Assembly (NCBI RefSeq): GCF_008123965.1
Contig: NZ_VSTH01000070.1
Span: forward strand, 1-40,935
DNA length: 40,935 bases
DNA from: Bradyrhizobium hipponense
GTDB taxonomy: Bacteria; Pseudomonadota; Alphaproteobacteria; Rhizobiales; Xanthobacteraceae
Direction: 5' to 3'
The notes beneath the pieces were generated by a model that was not told where the DNA came from, did not search any database, and saw only the letters and a list, made by a program, of their open reading frames with translations. Below, in pieces: positions 1-8,555 of this stretch. The translations under genes and the position numbers were made by a program. Within the stretch, counting starts at the first letter, position 1, and each line of letters starts with the position of its first letter.

Positions 1-19
1 GCCTTCGCCGGGACGACGA
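1..19. repeat. Partial intergenic palindromic repeat
   Basis: The left edge starts inside a GCCTTCGCCGGGACGA unit. The same unit recurs as two inverted copies near 2479 and 2589, so this is a member of a dispersed palindromic family cut by the window edge. Such units are common between core genes in Bradyrhizobiaceae. No gene is visible between here and modA apart from a 39-codon open frame (80-199) without support. Confidence 0.6.
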
Positions 20-262
20 GGGAGAGATCGAACCAGTTCGCTTGTCCGGGATGACGGGGGATTGGATGGCTCGCGCACCATGCGAAAGGTCGCCTTTGAC
101 CTGTTCCGCCAGCCTGTTATGGTCGCCGTCGGCGATCGCCTGACGGACCGTAAGTCCATCGGGCTTGCCGGAACAGCGCTTCCGCCGGTCGCAGCCTAAC
201 TCAACCAACGCCGTCTTGCGCGCCGCCCTTGCGTGCGCCCGAGCGCGCATGGAGCGCTTCTG

Positions 263-1045
263 ATGTCCCGCCTTTCCACATTGTTCTCCGCCTTTATCGT
301 TCTGCTCTCGGCCGTCGCGCCTGCCGCCGCCGAGGACAAGACCATCACCGTGTTCGCCGCCGCCTCGATGAAGAACGCCCTCGACGAGATCGACGCGGCC
401 TACACCGCCAGGACCGGCGTCAAGTTCAGCGTCAGCTATGCCGCAAGCTCGGTGCTGGCCAGGCAGATCGAGCAGGGCGCGCCGGCGGGCGTGTTCGTCT
501 CCGCCGATACCGACTGGATGGACTACGCCATCAGCAAAAAGACCATCAACGAGCCGAGTCGGGTCAATTTGCTCGGCAACAGCATCGTGCTGATCGCGCC
601 GAAGGATTCAGCGATCGACAACGTTACCATCGCGCGGGGATTTGACCTCGCCAAGCTCGCCGGCGACGGCAGGATCACGACCGGCGACGTGAAGTCCGTG
701 CCGGTCGGCAAATACGCCAAGGCGGCGCTGGAGAAGCTGGGCGCATGGCAAGCGGCCGAGCCGAAATTCGCGATGGCCGAAAGCGTGCGCGCCGCGCTGA
801 CGCTGGTCACCCGCGGCGAGGCCAACCTCGGCATCGTCTATTCCACCGACGCCAAGGTCGAGCCCGGCGTGAAGATTGTCGGCACCTTCCCGGCGGACTC
901 GCATCCCGCGATCATCTATCCCGTCGCAGCGACCGTGACCGCGAAGGGCGAGACCGGCGATTATCTCGCCTTCCTGCGCTCGGCCGCCGCCAAGACCATC
1001 TTCGAAAAATACGGCTTCAAGTTCCTGATCAGCCCCACCACTTGA
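263..1045 (+). CDS. modA: Molybdate ABC transporter substrate-binding protein ModA
   Basis: Periplasmic molybdate-binding protein that delivers the oxyanion to ModBC. The protein is 260 aa, the usual length. A Sec signal peptide covers residues 1-23 (hydrophobic core, AAA cleavage site). The mature protein begins with the family motif VFAAASMKNALDEI, and ADTDWMDY and the VGKYAKAALE segment also fit ModA. The start at 263 is preferred over an upstream in-frame codon at 233 because it gives a clean signal peptide and has a GGAG at 251-254. It is the first gene of modABC; modB follows after about 43 bp. No clear ModE palindrome was found upstream. Confidence 0.95.
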   Translation: MSRLSTLFSAFIVLLSAVAPAAAEDKTITVFAAASMKNALDEIDAAYTARTGVKFSVSYAASSVLARQIEQGAPAGVFVSADTDWMDYAISKKTINEPSRVNLLGNSIVLIAPKDSAIDNVTIARGFDLAKLAGDGRITTGDVKSVPVGKYAKAALEKLGAWQAAEPKFAMAESVRAALTLVTRGEANLGIVYSTDAKVEPGVKIVGTFPADSHPAIIYPVAATVTAKGETGDYLAFLRSAAAKTIFEKYGFKFLISPTT

Positions 1046-1088
1046 GAGTTTCCGACTTGAGGTTCTGTAACTCGATGCCTGCGGCGTG

Positions 1089-1784
1089 ATGACCGAGATT
1101 TCTCCGGCCGAATGGACCGCGATCCTGCTTTCGCTCAGGGTCGCCGTCATCGCAACGCTGGTGGCGACGCCGTTCGGCATTGCGCTGGCATGGTTGCTGG
1201 CGCGGCGCGATTTCTGGGGCAAGTCGATTCTCGATGCGCTGGTGCATCTGCCGCTGGTGCTGCCGCCGGTCGTCACCGGCTATCTCCTGCTGCTCACCTT
1301 CGGCCGGCGCGGCCTCGTCGGCGGTTTTCTGGCCGACACTCTCGGCATCGTCTTCTCCTTCCGCTGGACTGGAGCTGCACTCGCCTGCGGCGTGATGTCG
1401 TTTCCGCTGCTGGTGCGCCCGATGCGGCTGTCGATCGAGGCGATCGACCGCCGGCTCGAGCAGGCAGCCGAGACGCTGGGCGCAGCTCCATTCAAAGTGT
1501 TCTTCACGGTGACACTGCCGCTGGCGCTGCCCGGCGTGCTCGCCGGCATGGTGCTGGGCTTTGCCAAGGCGATCGGCGAGTTCGGCGCCACCATCACTTT
1601 CGTCTCGAACATTCCCGGCGAGACCCAGACAATTTCCTCGGCGATCTATTCGCTGATCCAGACGCCGGACGGCGACGCGGCAGCGGGCCGTCTTGTCATC
1701 GTCTCGATCGTGCTCGCGCTCGGCGCGCTGATTGCGGCAGAGTGGTTCGCACGCCGCGCCACCGCGCGCCTGCACGGGAACTGA
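1089..1784 (+). CDS. modB: Molybdate ABC transporter permease ModB
   Basis: Inner-membrane permease of the molybdate importer, 231 aa. It is hydrophobic throughout with about five membrane segments. The cytoplasmic EAA-type loop that docks to the ATPase is present (QAAETLGAAPFKVFF followed by TLPLALPG), and the family segment AIGEFGATITF follows it. A GTG at 1086 directly precedes the ATG at 1089; either could initiate. modC starts 2 bp after the stop, so the three genes form one transcription unit. Molybdenum supply matters for nitrogenase and nitrate reductase in rhizobia. Confidence 0.95.
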   Translation: MTEISPAEWTAILLSLRVAVIATLVATPFGIALAWLLARRDFWGKSILDALVHLPLVLPPVVTGYLLLLTFGRRGLVGGFLADTLGIVFSFRWTGAALACGVMSFPLLVRPMRLSIEAIDRRLEQAAETLGAAPFKVFFTVTLPLALPGVLAGMVLGFAKAIGEFGATITFVSNIPGETQTISSAIYSLIQTPDGDAAAGRLVIVSIVLALGALIAAEWFARRATARLHGN

Positions 1785-1786
1785 TC

Positions 1787-2449
1787 ATGCTGCGCGTCGA
1801 TGTCGAAAAGCAGCTTGGCGAATTCTCGCTCGCCGCGTCCTTCACCAGCGAAGGCCGCGTGACCGGGTTGTTCGGGGCGTCCGGGGCCGGCAAGACTTCG
1901 CTGGTCAATATGATCGCGGGCCTGTTACGCCCCGACCGCGGCACCATCGTCATCGACGGCGACGTCCTCGATGACAGCGCCGCCGGCATTCACGTCCCGA
2001 CCTGGCGCCGCCGCATCGGTTATGTGTTCCAGGATGCTCGCCTGTTTCCGCATCTCAATGTCGCGCAGAATCTCGACTATGGACGGCGGATGAACGGCCT
2101 CGCCGCCGATCCGGCGCAGTACAAGCGCATCGTCGACCTGCTCGATATCGGCGCCCTGCAGGATCGCCGTCCCGGAAAACTCTCCGGCGGCGAGCGCCAG
2201 CGTGTCGCGCTCGGACGCGCGCTGCTGTCGCGGCCGCGCCTGCTGCTGCTTGACGAGCCGCTCGGCGCGCTCGACGAGGGCCGCAAGCTGGAGATCCTGC
2301 CCTATCTGGTGCGGCTGCGCGACGAAGCCAACGTGCCGATGGTCTATGTCAGCCACGACGTGGCCGAGCTGCGCCAGCTCGCGACCCAGATCGTGATGCT
2401 GAAACAGGGGCGGGTCGTGTCGTTCGGCGGGGTGAAGGTGTTGACGTGA
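1787..2449 (+). CDS. modC: Molybdate ABC transporter ATP-binding protein ModC, short form
   Basis: ATPase subunit of the molybdate importer, 220 aa. Walker A is GASGAGKTS (residues 30-38), the Q-loop glutamine is Q82, the signature is LSGGERQ (132-138), Walker B is LLLLDEP (152-158) and the switch histidine is H190. Classical ModC has about 350 residues with a C-terminal MOP/TOBE molybdate-binding domain. This protein stops soon after the ATPase core, so that domain is absent. The stop is followed by intergenic repeat DNA, so the short form looks like the natural end and not a frameshift. Confidence 0.9.
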   Translation: MLRVDVEKQLGEFSLAASFTSEGRVTGLFGASGAGKTSLVNMIAGLLRPDRGTIVIDGDVLDDSAAGIHVPTWRRRIGYVFQDARLFPHLNVAQNLDYGRRMNGLAADPAQYKRIVDLLDIGALQDRRPGKLSGGERQRVALGRALLSRPRLLLLDEPLGALDEGRKLEILPYLVRLRDEANVPMVYVSHDVAELRQLATQIVMLKQGRVVSFGGVKVLT

Positions 2450-2478
2450 GGGGGCGCCAAAGCAACATCTACCGCTCT

Positions 2479-2615
2479 CGTCCCGGCGAAGGCCGGGACC
2501 CATACCGCGTGATCTATCAAGAGAGCACAGTGCAGGTACCGGCAAAGAAAGAGTAACTGCTAGCCGTCGCCAAACTACTTCCTGTGGTTATGGGTCCCGG
2601 CCTTCGCCGGGACGA
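2479..2615. repeat. Pair of inverted intergenic palindromic repeats
   Basis: CGTCCCGGCGAAGGCCGGGA at 2479-2498 is itself palindromic, and its reverse complement recurs at 2596-2615, embedded in matching ATGGGT/ACCCAT flanks. Together they could form a long hairpin after modC, and may act as a terminator or REP-like element. Confidence 0.75.
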
Positions 2616-2626
2616 CACACCGGGGC

Positions 2627-2765
2627 TCACCGCGCCTTCCGTCGCTTCGGCTTCACCGCCGCGAACATGCTCGTCAAATCCTCCGCTGCCGGCGCCGCAT
2701 CATCGTCCAGATGCAGGCGGCTTTCGACGTGGATGAAATGCTCGCGCGAGACGGCGATGGCGCGC
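2627..2765 (-). pseudogene. Possible C-terminal coding remnant, unknown
   Basis: On the minus strand an open frame reads AIAVSREHFIHVESRLHL, then an acidic stretch, and ends in a basic tail (AAVKPKRRKAR) at a TGA complementary to 2627-2629. I see no start codon or ribosome site for it. It may be the end of a decayed gene. The rest of 2450-2872 holds only the repeats. Confidence 0.25.
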
Positions 2766-2872
2766 GTCCGGCGCCGCGTGGATCGTGCCGCGCGCGGCGA
2801 TCGCGCCGCATTGGATCACAGCGGTGCTGGCGGGGGTGTGAACCTCGCCGACACCGTTACGGGTGACCGCAA

Positions 2873-3133
2873 CTACCAGCCGCGATTGACGTTACGCACC
2901 TCACCGGTGTTGGCGTCCACGTAGACCTCCATCCAGCGGCCGGCGCGGTCGCGGCCTTGGATCTGCCATTCATCGCCGAGGAACTGGGTGTGCGAGACAG
3001 TCATGACGCCGATATCGGTGGCGACATCGAGCGCGGCCTGCATCGATATCTGGTCGCCTGTATCATAGGCCATCGCCGGCGCCGCCGATCCGAGGCCGAT
3101 TGCGACGATGGCCGGCAAGACGAGTTTTCGCAT
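2873..3133 (-). CDS. Small secreted PepSY-like protein
   Basis: 86 aa with a Sec signal peptide (MRKLVLPAIVAIGLGSAAPA, cleavage after AMA). The mature part of about 64 residues has the PepSY layout: a helix (SMQAALDVATDIGV), then strands ending DRAGRWMEVYVDANTGEV, the D-x-x-T-G-E-V turn typical of PepSY domains. Known PepSY domains bind or inhibit peptidases or act in the cell envelope; the role here is unknown. The start at 3133 is chosen because AGGAG lies just upstream and the signal peptide is complete. It stands alone between repeats. Confidence 0.75.
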   Translation of the reverse strand: MRKLVLPAIVAIGLGSAAPAMAYDTGDQISMQAALDVATDIGVMTVSHTQFLGDEWQIQGRDRAGRWMEVYVDANTGEVRNVNRGW

Positions 3134-3273
3134 GGATTGCTCCTGTCGAATAGTTTGACCGCTATGTCTTGAGAACGAGCGGCGTGGCGGAGCGTTCCGG
3201 GGGGTAGGGGTCACGAAGCCGCGCAAATCCACGGCGGTTGCGGCGATTCGGTGGCGGTTCCTCGCCCGAAACC

Positions 3274-3406
3274 GTCATTCCGGGGCGCCCGACTTGTCCG
3301 CCGAAGCTAAGAGCAAAGGCGGAAGGGTGAACCCGGAATCCATTTCGCCACACGTTCTGAGGTGAGATGGATTCCGGGTTCGCGCTAACGCGCGCCCCGG
3401 AATGAC
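3274..3406. repeat. Nested inverted-repeat element
   Basis: The outer arms GTCATTCCGGGGCGC (3274-3288) and GCGCCCCGGAATGAC (3392-3406) are exact inverted copies. The inner arms GAACCCGGAATCCAT (3329-3343) and ATGGATTCCGGGTTC (3367-3381) are also exact. This nested structure is a typical rhizobial intergenic palindromic element and may serve as a bidirectional terminator next to the antiporter stop. Confidence 0.8.
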
Positions 3407-3414
3407 ATTGGGAA

Positions 3415-5208
3415 TTAAACCCCCGCCACCGACGTCCACAGCTCTGCCAGCTTGCGCCGCAGGGACTGCGCGCGCGTCAATGGCGCTGGTGCCTCCTCGT
3501 CTTCCGGCAGGCGCAGGCCGACGACGTTGACGCGGCCGCCGGAGATGCTGCGTGCGACGAGCACGATCGTGTCAAGCGCAAGCTCCGCTCCCTCCTTCGG
3601 GGCACGGTCGAGATGGACGTCGAAATAGTCGGCCAGCGTCAGCTTGCCCTCGTCGTCACTCACGTTCACGCCGTAGATCTCGGCAAGCTCGGCGAGGGTG
3701 TGCTCGCCGGAAACCATGAAGTCGCCGAGCAGATGCGGATCGGGCGCCGAGCTCGGCTGCATGTCGACGAAGAAGCGATCCAGCGACTCCGCTTTTTCCG
3801 GCGGCGCCAGCAGATAGATGTAGTCGCCCGGCGCGATCGGGTCGGCTTCCGTGGGCGTCAGGATGCTCTCGCTGCGGATCACCAGCGTCGGCTTGGACCA
3901 GGACGGGATCAGCCCGCGGCGGAAATACAGGCTCTTGGGCCGCACCGGATAGCCGACGAGCTGCTGCTCGAGCTGGCCGGGCAAATCGAGCTCGACCCGG
4001 CGCGGGCCGCGCTCGGCGCGCGGCAGCGCCACGTGCAGCTTGCGCGCCGCCGGCGCCAGCGTCCAGCCTTGCAGCAGCAGCGAGATGATGACCACGACGA
4101 AGGCGACGTCGAAATAGAGATAGGCCTTCGACAGGCCGACCAGCATCGGGATCGACGCCAGGAAGATCGCGACCGCGCCGCGCAGGCCGGTCCAGGCGAT
4201 GAAGACCTTTTCGCGCCAGTTGAAGCGGAACGGCGCGAGGCAAAGGAAGACCGCGATCGGCCGCGCGACCAGCATCAGGACAAAGGCGATCGCGACCGCC
4301 GGCAGCACGCTGGCGCCGAGCCGGCTCGGCGAGACCAGCAGGCCAAGCAGGACGAACATCACGATCTGCGCCAGCCAGGTCGCCGCGTCCAGGAAGGCAA
4401 CCACCGAATTATGCGCGCGCGTCGGCCGGTTGCCGATGACGATGCCGGCAAGATAGACCGCGAGGAAACCGGAGGCATGCATGATCTGCGAACCGCCGAA
4501 GATGACGAGCGCCCCCGTGGCCACGAACGGCGCGTGCAAGCCCTGCGGCAGCGCCACCTGGTTGAGTGCAATGACGACCAGTCGCCCGCCGATCACGCCG
4601 ACGATGGCGCCCAGCACCGCCTCCTGGACGAACTCCATCAGCACGTGCCCCGCCGTGCTCGACCCCAGCGAGATGTATTCGACCAGCATCAGGGTGAGGA
4701 AGATCGCGAAGGGGTCGTTGGTGCCGGATTCCGCCTCCAGGGTCGCACCGACGCGCGGGCGCAGGCGAAGACCCTGGGTATGCACCAGCAGGAACACTGC
4801 GGCCGCGTCCGTCGAGGCCACCACGGCGCCGATCAGCAGCGACTCCGTCCAGTTGAGGTCGAGCGCATATTTCGCGAACGGCGCCGTGATCAGCGCGGTC
4901 AGGAGCACGCCGGCGGTCGCGAGCATCACGGAGGGCGCGAGCACGGTGCGGATGCTGGCAAAGCGTGTCCTTAAGCCGCCGTCGAACAGGATCAGCGCCA
5001 GCGCCACCGAGCCGACCAGATAGGTGGTGCGGACGTCGTCGAACTGCAGCTGCCCTGGACCGGAATCGCCGGCCAGCATGCCGATCACGAGAAAGACGAG
5101 CAGCAAGGGCGCGCCGAAGCGCAGCGCAAGCAGGCTTGACAGGATACCGGCCAACACCAGGACGGCGCCGAGCAATATGGCGAGGCTGACAGAGTCGAGG
5201 GAGGCCAT
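3415..5208 (-). CDS. Potassium (or sodium)/proton antiporter, CPA1 family NhaP2/CvrA type
   Basis: Inner-membrane cation/proton exchanger, 597 aa. The N-terminal ~390 residues form about 12 membrane segments, starting VSLAILLGAVLVLAGILSS. The CPA1 core shows GAVVASTDAAAVF and ESGTNDPFAIFLT, carrying the ion-binding Asp/Asn residues. The ~200-residue cytoplasmic tail has a TrkA-C/RCK-like part (LTPTEADPIAPGDYIYLLAP) and a CorC-like end, the domain order of NhaP2 (CvrA), which exports potassium and controls volume at low osmolarity. The start at 5208 fits GGAAGG upstream and the first membrane segment; an in-frame start at 5274 would add a non-conserved leader. Confidence 0.88.
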   Translation of the reverse strand: MASLDSVSLAILLGAVLVLAGILSSLLALRFGAPLLLVFLVIGMLAGDSGPGQLQFDDVRTTYLVGSVALALILFDGGLRTRFASIRTVLAPSVMLATAGVLLTALITAPFAKYALDLNWTESLLIGAVVASTDAAAVFLLVHTQGLRLRPRVGATLEAESGTNDPFAIFLTLMLVEYISLGSSTAGHVLMEFVQEAVLGAIVGVIGGRLVVIALNQVALPQGLHAPFVATGALVIFGGSQIMHASGFLAVYLAGIVIGNRPTRAHNSVVAFLDAATWLAQIVMFVLLGLLVSPSRLGASVLPAVAIAFVLMLVARPIAVFLCLAPFRFNWREKVFIAWTGLRGAVAIFLASIPMLVGLSKAYLYFDVAFVVVIISLLLQGWTLAPAARKLHVALPRAERGPRRVELDLPGQLEQQLVGYPVRPKSLYFRRGLIPSWSKPTLVIRSESILTPTEADPIAPGDYIYLLAPPEKAESLDRFFVDMQPSSAPDPHLLGDFMVSGEHTLAELAEIYGVNVSDDEGKLTLADYFDVHLDRAPKEGAELALDTIVLVARSISGGRVNVVGLRLPEDEEAPAPLTRAQSLRRKLAELWTSVAGV

Positions 5209-5421
5209 CCACCTTCCGGGTGCAAATCGCTGGAAAGGCATCCTTATCGTCGGCACACTCCCGCGCCAACTCATTTTCGCCCGCTCGCGGCAATCTGCGC
5301 GTATTTTGCGGTCTTAACTCGGATCGCATGCCGGTGTATCGATGGCCCGGCCGCGTGCTTTGTGGGATTCTGCGGCCCCTCGAATCAAATCTTCCCACCC
5401 GCTTCCCGACGAGACCTCACG

Positions 5422-6738
5422 ATGGACATGGACCTCAAAGACTTCATGGAGTTCGTGCAGACCACCGCGCGGAGCGTCGGGGCGGAAATCTCTTCGCCGT
5501 GGTTCTACCTGCAATTCGGTCTCATTCTGGTCGCGGCCGGCATCGCCTATGCCGCCGAGGCCGGCGTTCGCAACCGCGTCGACATGACCTCGCTGGCGAT
5601 GCGCTGGCCGCTGCCGCTCCGGCATTTCGTCCGCGTGATGGTCACGAGTGCCTCGACGGCAGTGTTCACCCTGCTCGTGATCGTCTCGCGCGTCGTGATG
5701 TATCACGCCACGTGGCCGAGCCGCAGCTATCTGCTGACGGTCGCCGCCAAGCTGGGGTTCGCCTGGCTCGCGATCCGGCTCTTGACCTCGGTGCTGCGCA
5801 ACGCCTTCATCGTCAAGCTGGTGTCGATCACGGCATGGTTCGTTGCAGCGCTGTCCATCACCGGCCAGCTCGATGCGACCGTCGATTTGCTCGATTCCTA
5901 TGCGATCGTGCTCGGCGGCTTGCGGCTGACGCCGCTCCTGGTGATCAAGGCCGGCGCGCTCCTGCTGTTCGCGCTCTGGCTGACCAACATCGCCAGCAAT
6001 TTCGCCGAGAGCCGGATCAACTCGACCACCGACCTGACGCCGTCGGTGCAGGTGCTGCTGGTCAAGATCATCCGCATCGGGCTGCTCGCGGTCGCCATCG
6101 TGATCGCGCTCGGCTCGGTCGGCATCGACCTGTCGGCACTCGCGGTGTTCTCCGGCGCGGTCGGCGTCGGCATCGGTATCGGCCTGCAGAAGATCGTCGC
6201 CAATTTCATCTCGGGCATCATCCTGCTCGCCGACAAGTCGGTGAAGCCGGGCGACCTCGTTACCATCGGCGACAATACCGGACGCATCAGCGCGATGAAG
6301 ACGCGCTATATTTCCGTCGCCGCCGGGGACGGGCGCGAATTCCTGGTGCCGAACGAGGATCTGGTGACGCAGAAGGTCGTCAACTGGACCTATACCGACA
6401 AGAACACGCTGGTGAAGATCGCCTTCGGCACCAATTATGACGCCGACCCAAAGCTGGTCTGCAAGCTCGCCGCCGAGACCGCCGCCGCCCATCCCCGCGC
6501 GCAGAAGGGCAAGCCGCCGAACAGCATCCTGACCGAGTTCGCGGAAGCCGGGATGAAGTTCTCGCTGACCTTCTGGATCGCCGATCCGGACGGCATGGAC
6601 AACGTCAAGAGCGACGTGATGCTGGCGTTGTGGGACGCTTTCAAGCGCGAGGGCATCCGGGTTCCCTATCCCGTCCGCGAAATCCGCATCCGCGGCGGCG
6701 CGCTGCCGGTCGAAACCACCGTAGAAGTCCCGAATTGA
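5422..6738 (+). CDS. Mechanosensitive ion channel, MscS family
   Basis: Inner-membrane small-conductance mechanosensitive channel protein, 438 aa, longer than E. coli MscS because of extra N-terminal membrane helices. The pore region reads SGAVGVGIGIGLQKIVANF, the Gly/Ala-rich TM3 of MscS. It is followed by the beta domain (VKPGDLVTIGDNTGRI, then FLVPNEDLVTQKVVNW). The start at 5422 is preferred over 5362 because the shorter form begins with a normal hydrophilic N terminus. It is transcribed divergently from the antiporter; both genes are likely osmoadaptive. Confidence 0.92.
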   Translation: MDMDLKDFMEFVQTTARSVGAEISSPWFYLQFGLILVAAGIAYAAEAGVRNRVDMTSLAMRWPLPLRHFVRVMVTSASTAVFTLLVIVSRVVMYHATWPSRSYLLTVAAKLGFAWLAIRLLTSVLRNAFIVKLVSITAWFVAALSITGQLDATVDLLDSYAIVLGGLRLTPLLVIKAGALLLFALWLTNIASNFAESRINSTTDLTPSVQVLLVKIIRIGLLAVAIVIALGSVGIDLSALAVFSGAVGVGIGIGLQKIVANFISGIILLADKSVKPGDLVTIGDNTGRISAMKTRYISVAAGDGREFLVPNEDLVTQKVVNWTYTDKNTLVKIAFGTNYDADPKLVCKLAAETAAAHPRAQKGKPPNSILTEFAEAGMKFSLTFWIADPDGMDNVKSDVMLALWDAFKREGIRVPYPVREIRIRGGALPVETTVEVPN

Positions 6739-6858
6739 GCCAGCTTTCGGGCGCATGGCAGGCTTTGGCTTGCATGAAGGCCCGCGATCATTAAATTAGG
6801 ACCCGAAATCAAGCCTTTCCGCCGACATCGAGATCAGCCCCGAGCCCGTAAAGACCGT

Positions 6859-7680
6859 ATGATGAGCTACGTCGAAGCCTCCGATACCTCCCTGCGCAAG
6901 ACCGGACAGATCAAGCTGCATGGGCCAAGTGCCTTTGCCGGTATGCGCAAGGCGGGCGCGCTGGTGTCGAAGTGCCTCGATGAGCTCACCGACATCGTCA
7001 AGCCGGGCGTGCCGACCGAGCGCATCGACGAATTCGTCCGCGAGTTCGCCTTCAGCCATGCCGCCTATCCGGCGACGCTGATGTATCGCGGCTATCGCTA
7101 CTCGACCTGCACCTCGCTCAACCACGTGGTCTGCCACGGCATGCCCGGCGACCGCCCGCTCAAGGAAGGCGACATCGTCAACATCGACGTCACCTTTATC
7201 CTCGACGGCTGGTATGGCGATTCCAGCCGGATGTATGCAGTCGGCCCGATCGCACGCAAGGCCGAGCGGCTGATCGAGGTAACGTATGAAGCCATGATGC
7301 GCGGCATCGCAGCGGTGAAGCCCGGCGCCACCACCGGCGACATCGGCCACGCCATCCAGAGTTTTGTCGAGCCGCAGGGCATGAGCGTGGTGCGCGACTT
7401 CTGCGGCCATGGCCTCGGCCGCATGTTCCACGACGAGCCGAACATCATCCATATCGGCCGGCCCGGCGAAGGCGTGCAGCTCAAGCCCGGCATGTTCTTC
7501 ACCATCGAGCCGATGATCAATCTCGGCAAGCCGCATGTAAAGATCCTGTCCGACGGCTGGACCGCGGTGACCCGCGACCGCTCGCTGTCGGCGCAGTTCG
7601 AGCACTCCGTCGGCGTCACCGCCACCGGCGTCGAGATTTTCACACTGTCGGAGCGGCACGGCGAGAAGCAGGTCGGGTGA
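6859..7680 (+). CDS. map: Methionine aminopeptidase, type I
   Basis: Removes the initiator methionine from new proteins; cytoplasmic and usually essential. 273 aa. All five metal ligands are present: D110 (VNIDVTF), D121 (YGDSSRM), H184 (FCGHGLG), E217 (FTIEPMI) and E248 (FEHSVGV). The substrate-contacting H93 lies in CHGMPGD. Two adjacent ATG codons (6859 and 6862) may start translation. Monocistronic, with radC 108 bp downstream in the same direction. Confidence 0.96.
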   Translation: MMSYVEASDTSLRKTGQIKLHGPSAFAGMRKAGALVSKCLDELTDIVKPGVPTERIDEFVREFAFSHAAYPATLMYRGYRYSTCTSLNHVVCHGMPGDRPLKEGDIVNIDVTFILDGWYGDSSRMYAVGPIARKAERLIEVTYEAMMRGIAAVKPGATTGDIGHAIQSFVEPQGMSVVRDFCGHGLGRMFHDEPNIIHIGRPGEGVQLKPGMFFTIEPMINLGKPHVKILSDGWTAVTRDRSLSAQFEHSVGVTATGVEIFTLSERHGEKQVG

Positions 7681-7788
7681 ACATTTGGGGCGCCGGCTGC
7701 TGCCGCCGTAGCCAAATCAGTATAAGGCAGATTTGCCGTCGCAATTGACGGTTGCAAAAGAACCGACCCGCGGCGATGCTGGCGGCCG

Positions 7789-8400
7789 ATGCCCGCCAAA
7801 ACCGACCACGACAAGAGCAAGCCGGAAGAAGCGCCGCACTATCTCGGCCATCGCGAGCGGCTGCGCGAGCGCTTCTACAGCGCGGGGGCGGATGCGCTCA
7901 GCGACTACGAGCTCTTGGAGATGGCGCTATTTCCGGCGCTGCCCAGGCGCGACACCAAGCCGCTGGCAAAAGCGCTGATCAAGACCTTCGGCTCGTTCGC
8001 CGAAGTCGTGCACGCGCCGGTGGCGCGGCTGCGTGAGGTCGAGGGCGTGGGCGAGCCCGCGATCAATCAACTCAAGCTGATCGCGGCGGCGGCGCATCGC
8101 GTCGCCAAGGGCGAGGTGAACAGCCGCAACGCGCTGTCGTCCTGGAATGAGGTGATCGACTATTGCCGCACCAGCATGGCATTTGCCGACAAGGAGCAAT
8201 TCCGGCTGCTCTTCCTCGACAAGCGCAACCAGCTGATCGCCGACGAGGTGCAGCAGACCGGCACCGTCGACCACACCCCGGTCTATCCGCGCGAGGTGAT
8301 CAAGCGCGCGCTGGAATTATCCGCAACCGCGCTGATCCTGGTGCACAACCACCCCACTACCCCTTCTTCGAGCACGCTGGATCACGCTCGATCCCTCTGA
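7789..8400 (+). pseudogene. radC: RadC-family (UPF0758) protein, C terminus lost at an island junction
   Basis: The 203-residue frame matches RadC from its start: the N-terminal RERLRERF segment, a helix-hairpin-helix (LREVEGVGEPAINQLKL, about 81-97), and the MPN/JAMM fold up to LVHNHP (residues 184-189). In intact RadC the motif continues HNHPSG followed by SxxD, with about 30 more residues. Here it changes abruptly to TTPSSSTLDHARSL and stops, so the third metal ligand and the end of the fold are missing. The change occurs about 200 bp before an integrase gene, which points to integration within radC. The truncated protein is probably inactive. RadC itself is dispensable for repair in tested bacteria. 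Confidence 0.85.
8350..8360. other. Inferred junction between core chromosome and inserted element
   Basis: radC codons remain recognisable through the AACCACCCC coding for NHP at about 8346-8354; beyond this the sequence no longer matches RadC. The integrase gene starts 200 bp further on. The exact crossover and any repeated core cannot be fixed without the other end of the element, which is outside the window. The 8,400-8,555 interval carries no gene. Confidence 0.55.
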
Positions 8401-8555
8401 AACACTTATAGAATTAGATGTTTTATCGCATTGCGCATTGGGGGCGGCCATGGCAAATTGGGAGCGGTTAAAGGGATAGAGAACGGCTTTCCGCTCCCAG
8501 CAAACGCCCCCCGTTTCTCCCCGACCGATCCCAGTTGCGGAACAGAAGAAACGCC

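Noticed and set aside
80..199. 39-codon frame upstream of modA
   Set aside because: No ribosome site and no recognisable family; it lies in the leader of the mod operon.
229..645. Long Arg-rich frames overlapping modA, the antiporter and MscS genes on either strand
   Set aside because: High GC produces long open frames in all six readings; Arg/Ala-rich composition and overlap with known genes mark them as shadows.
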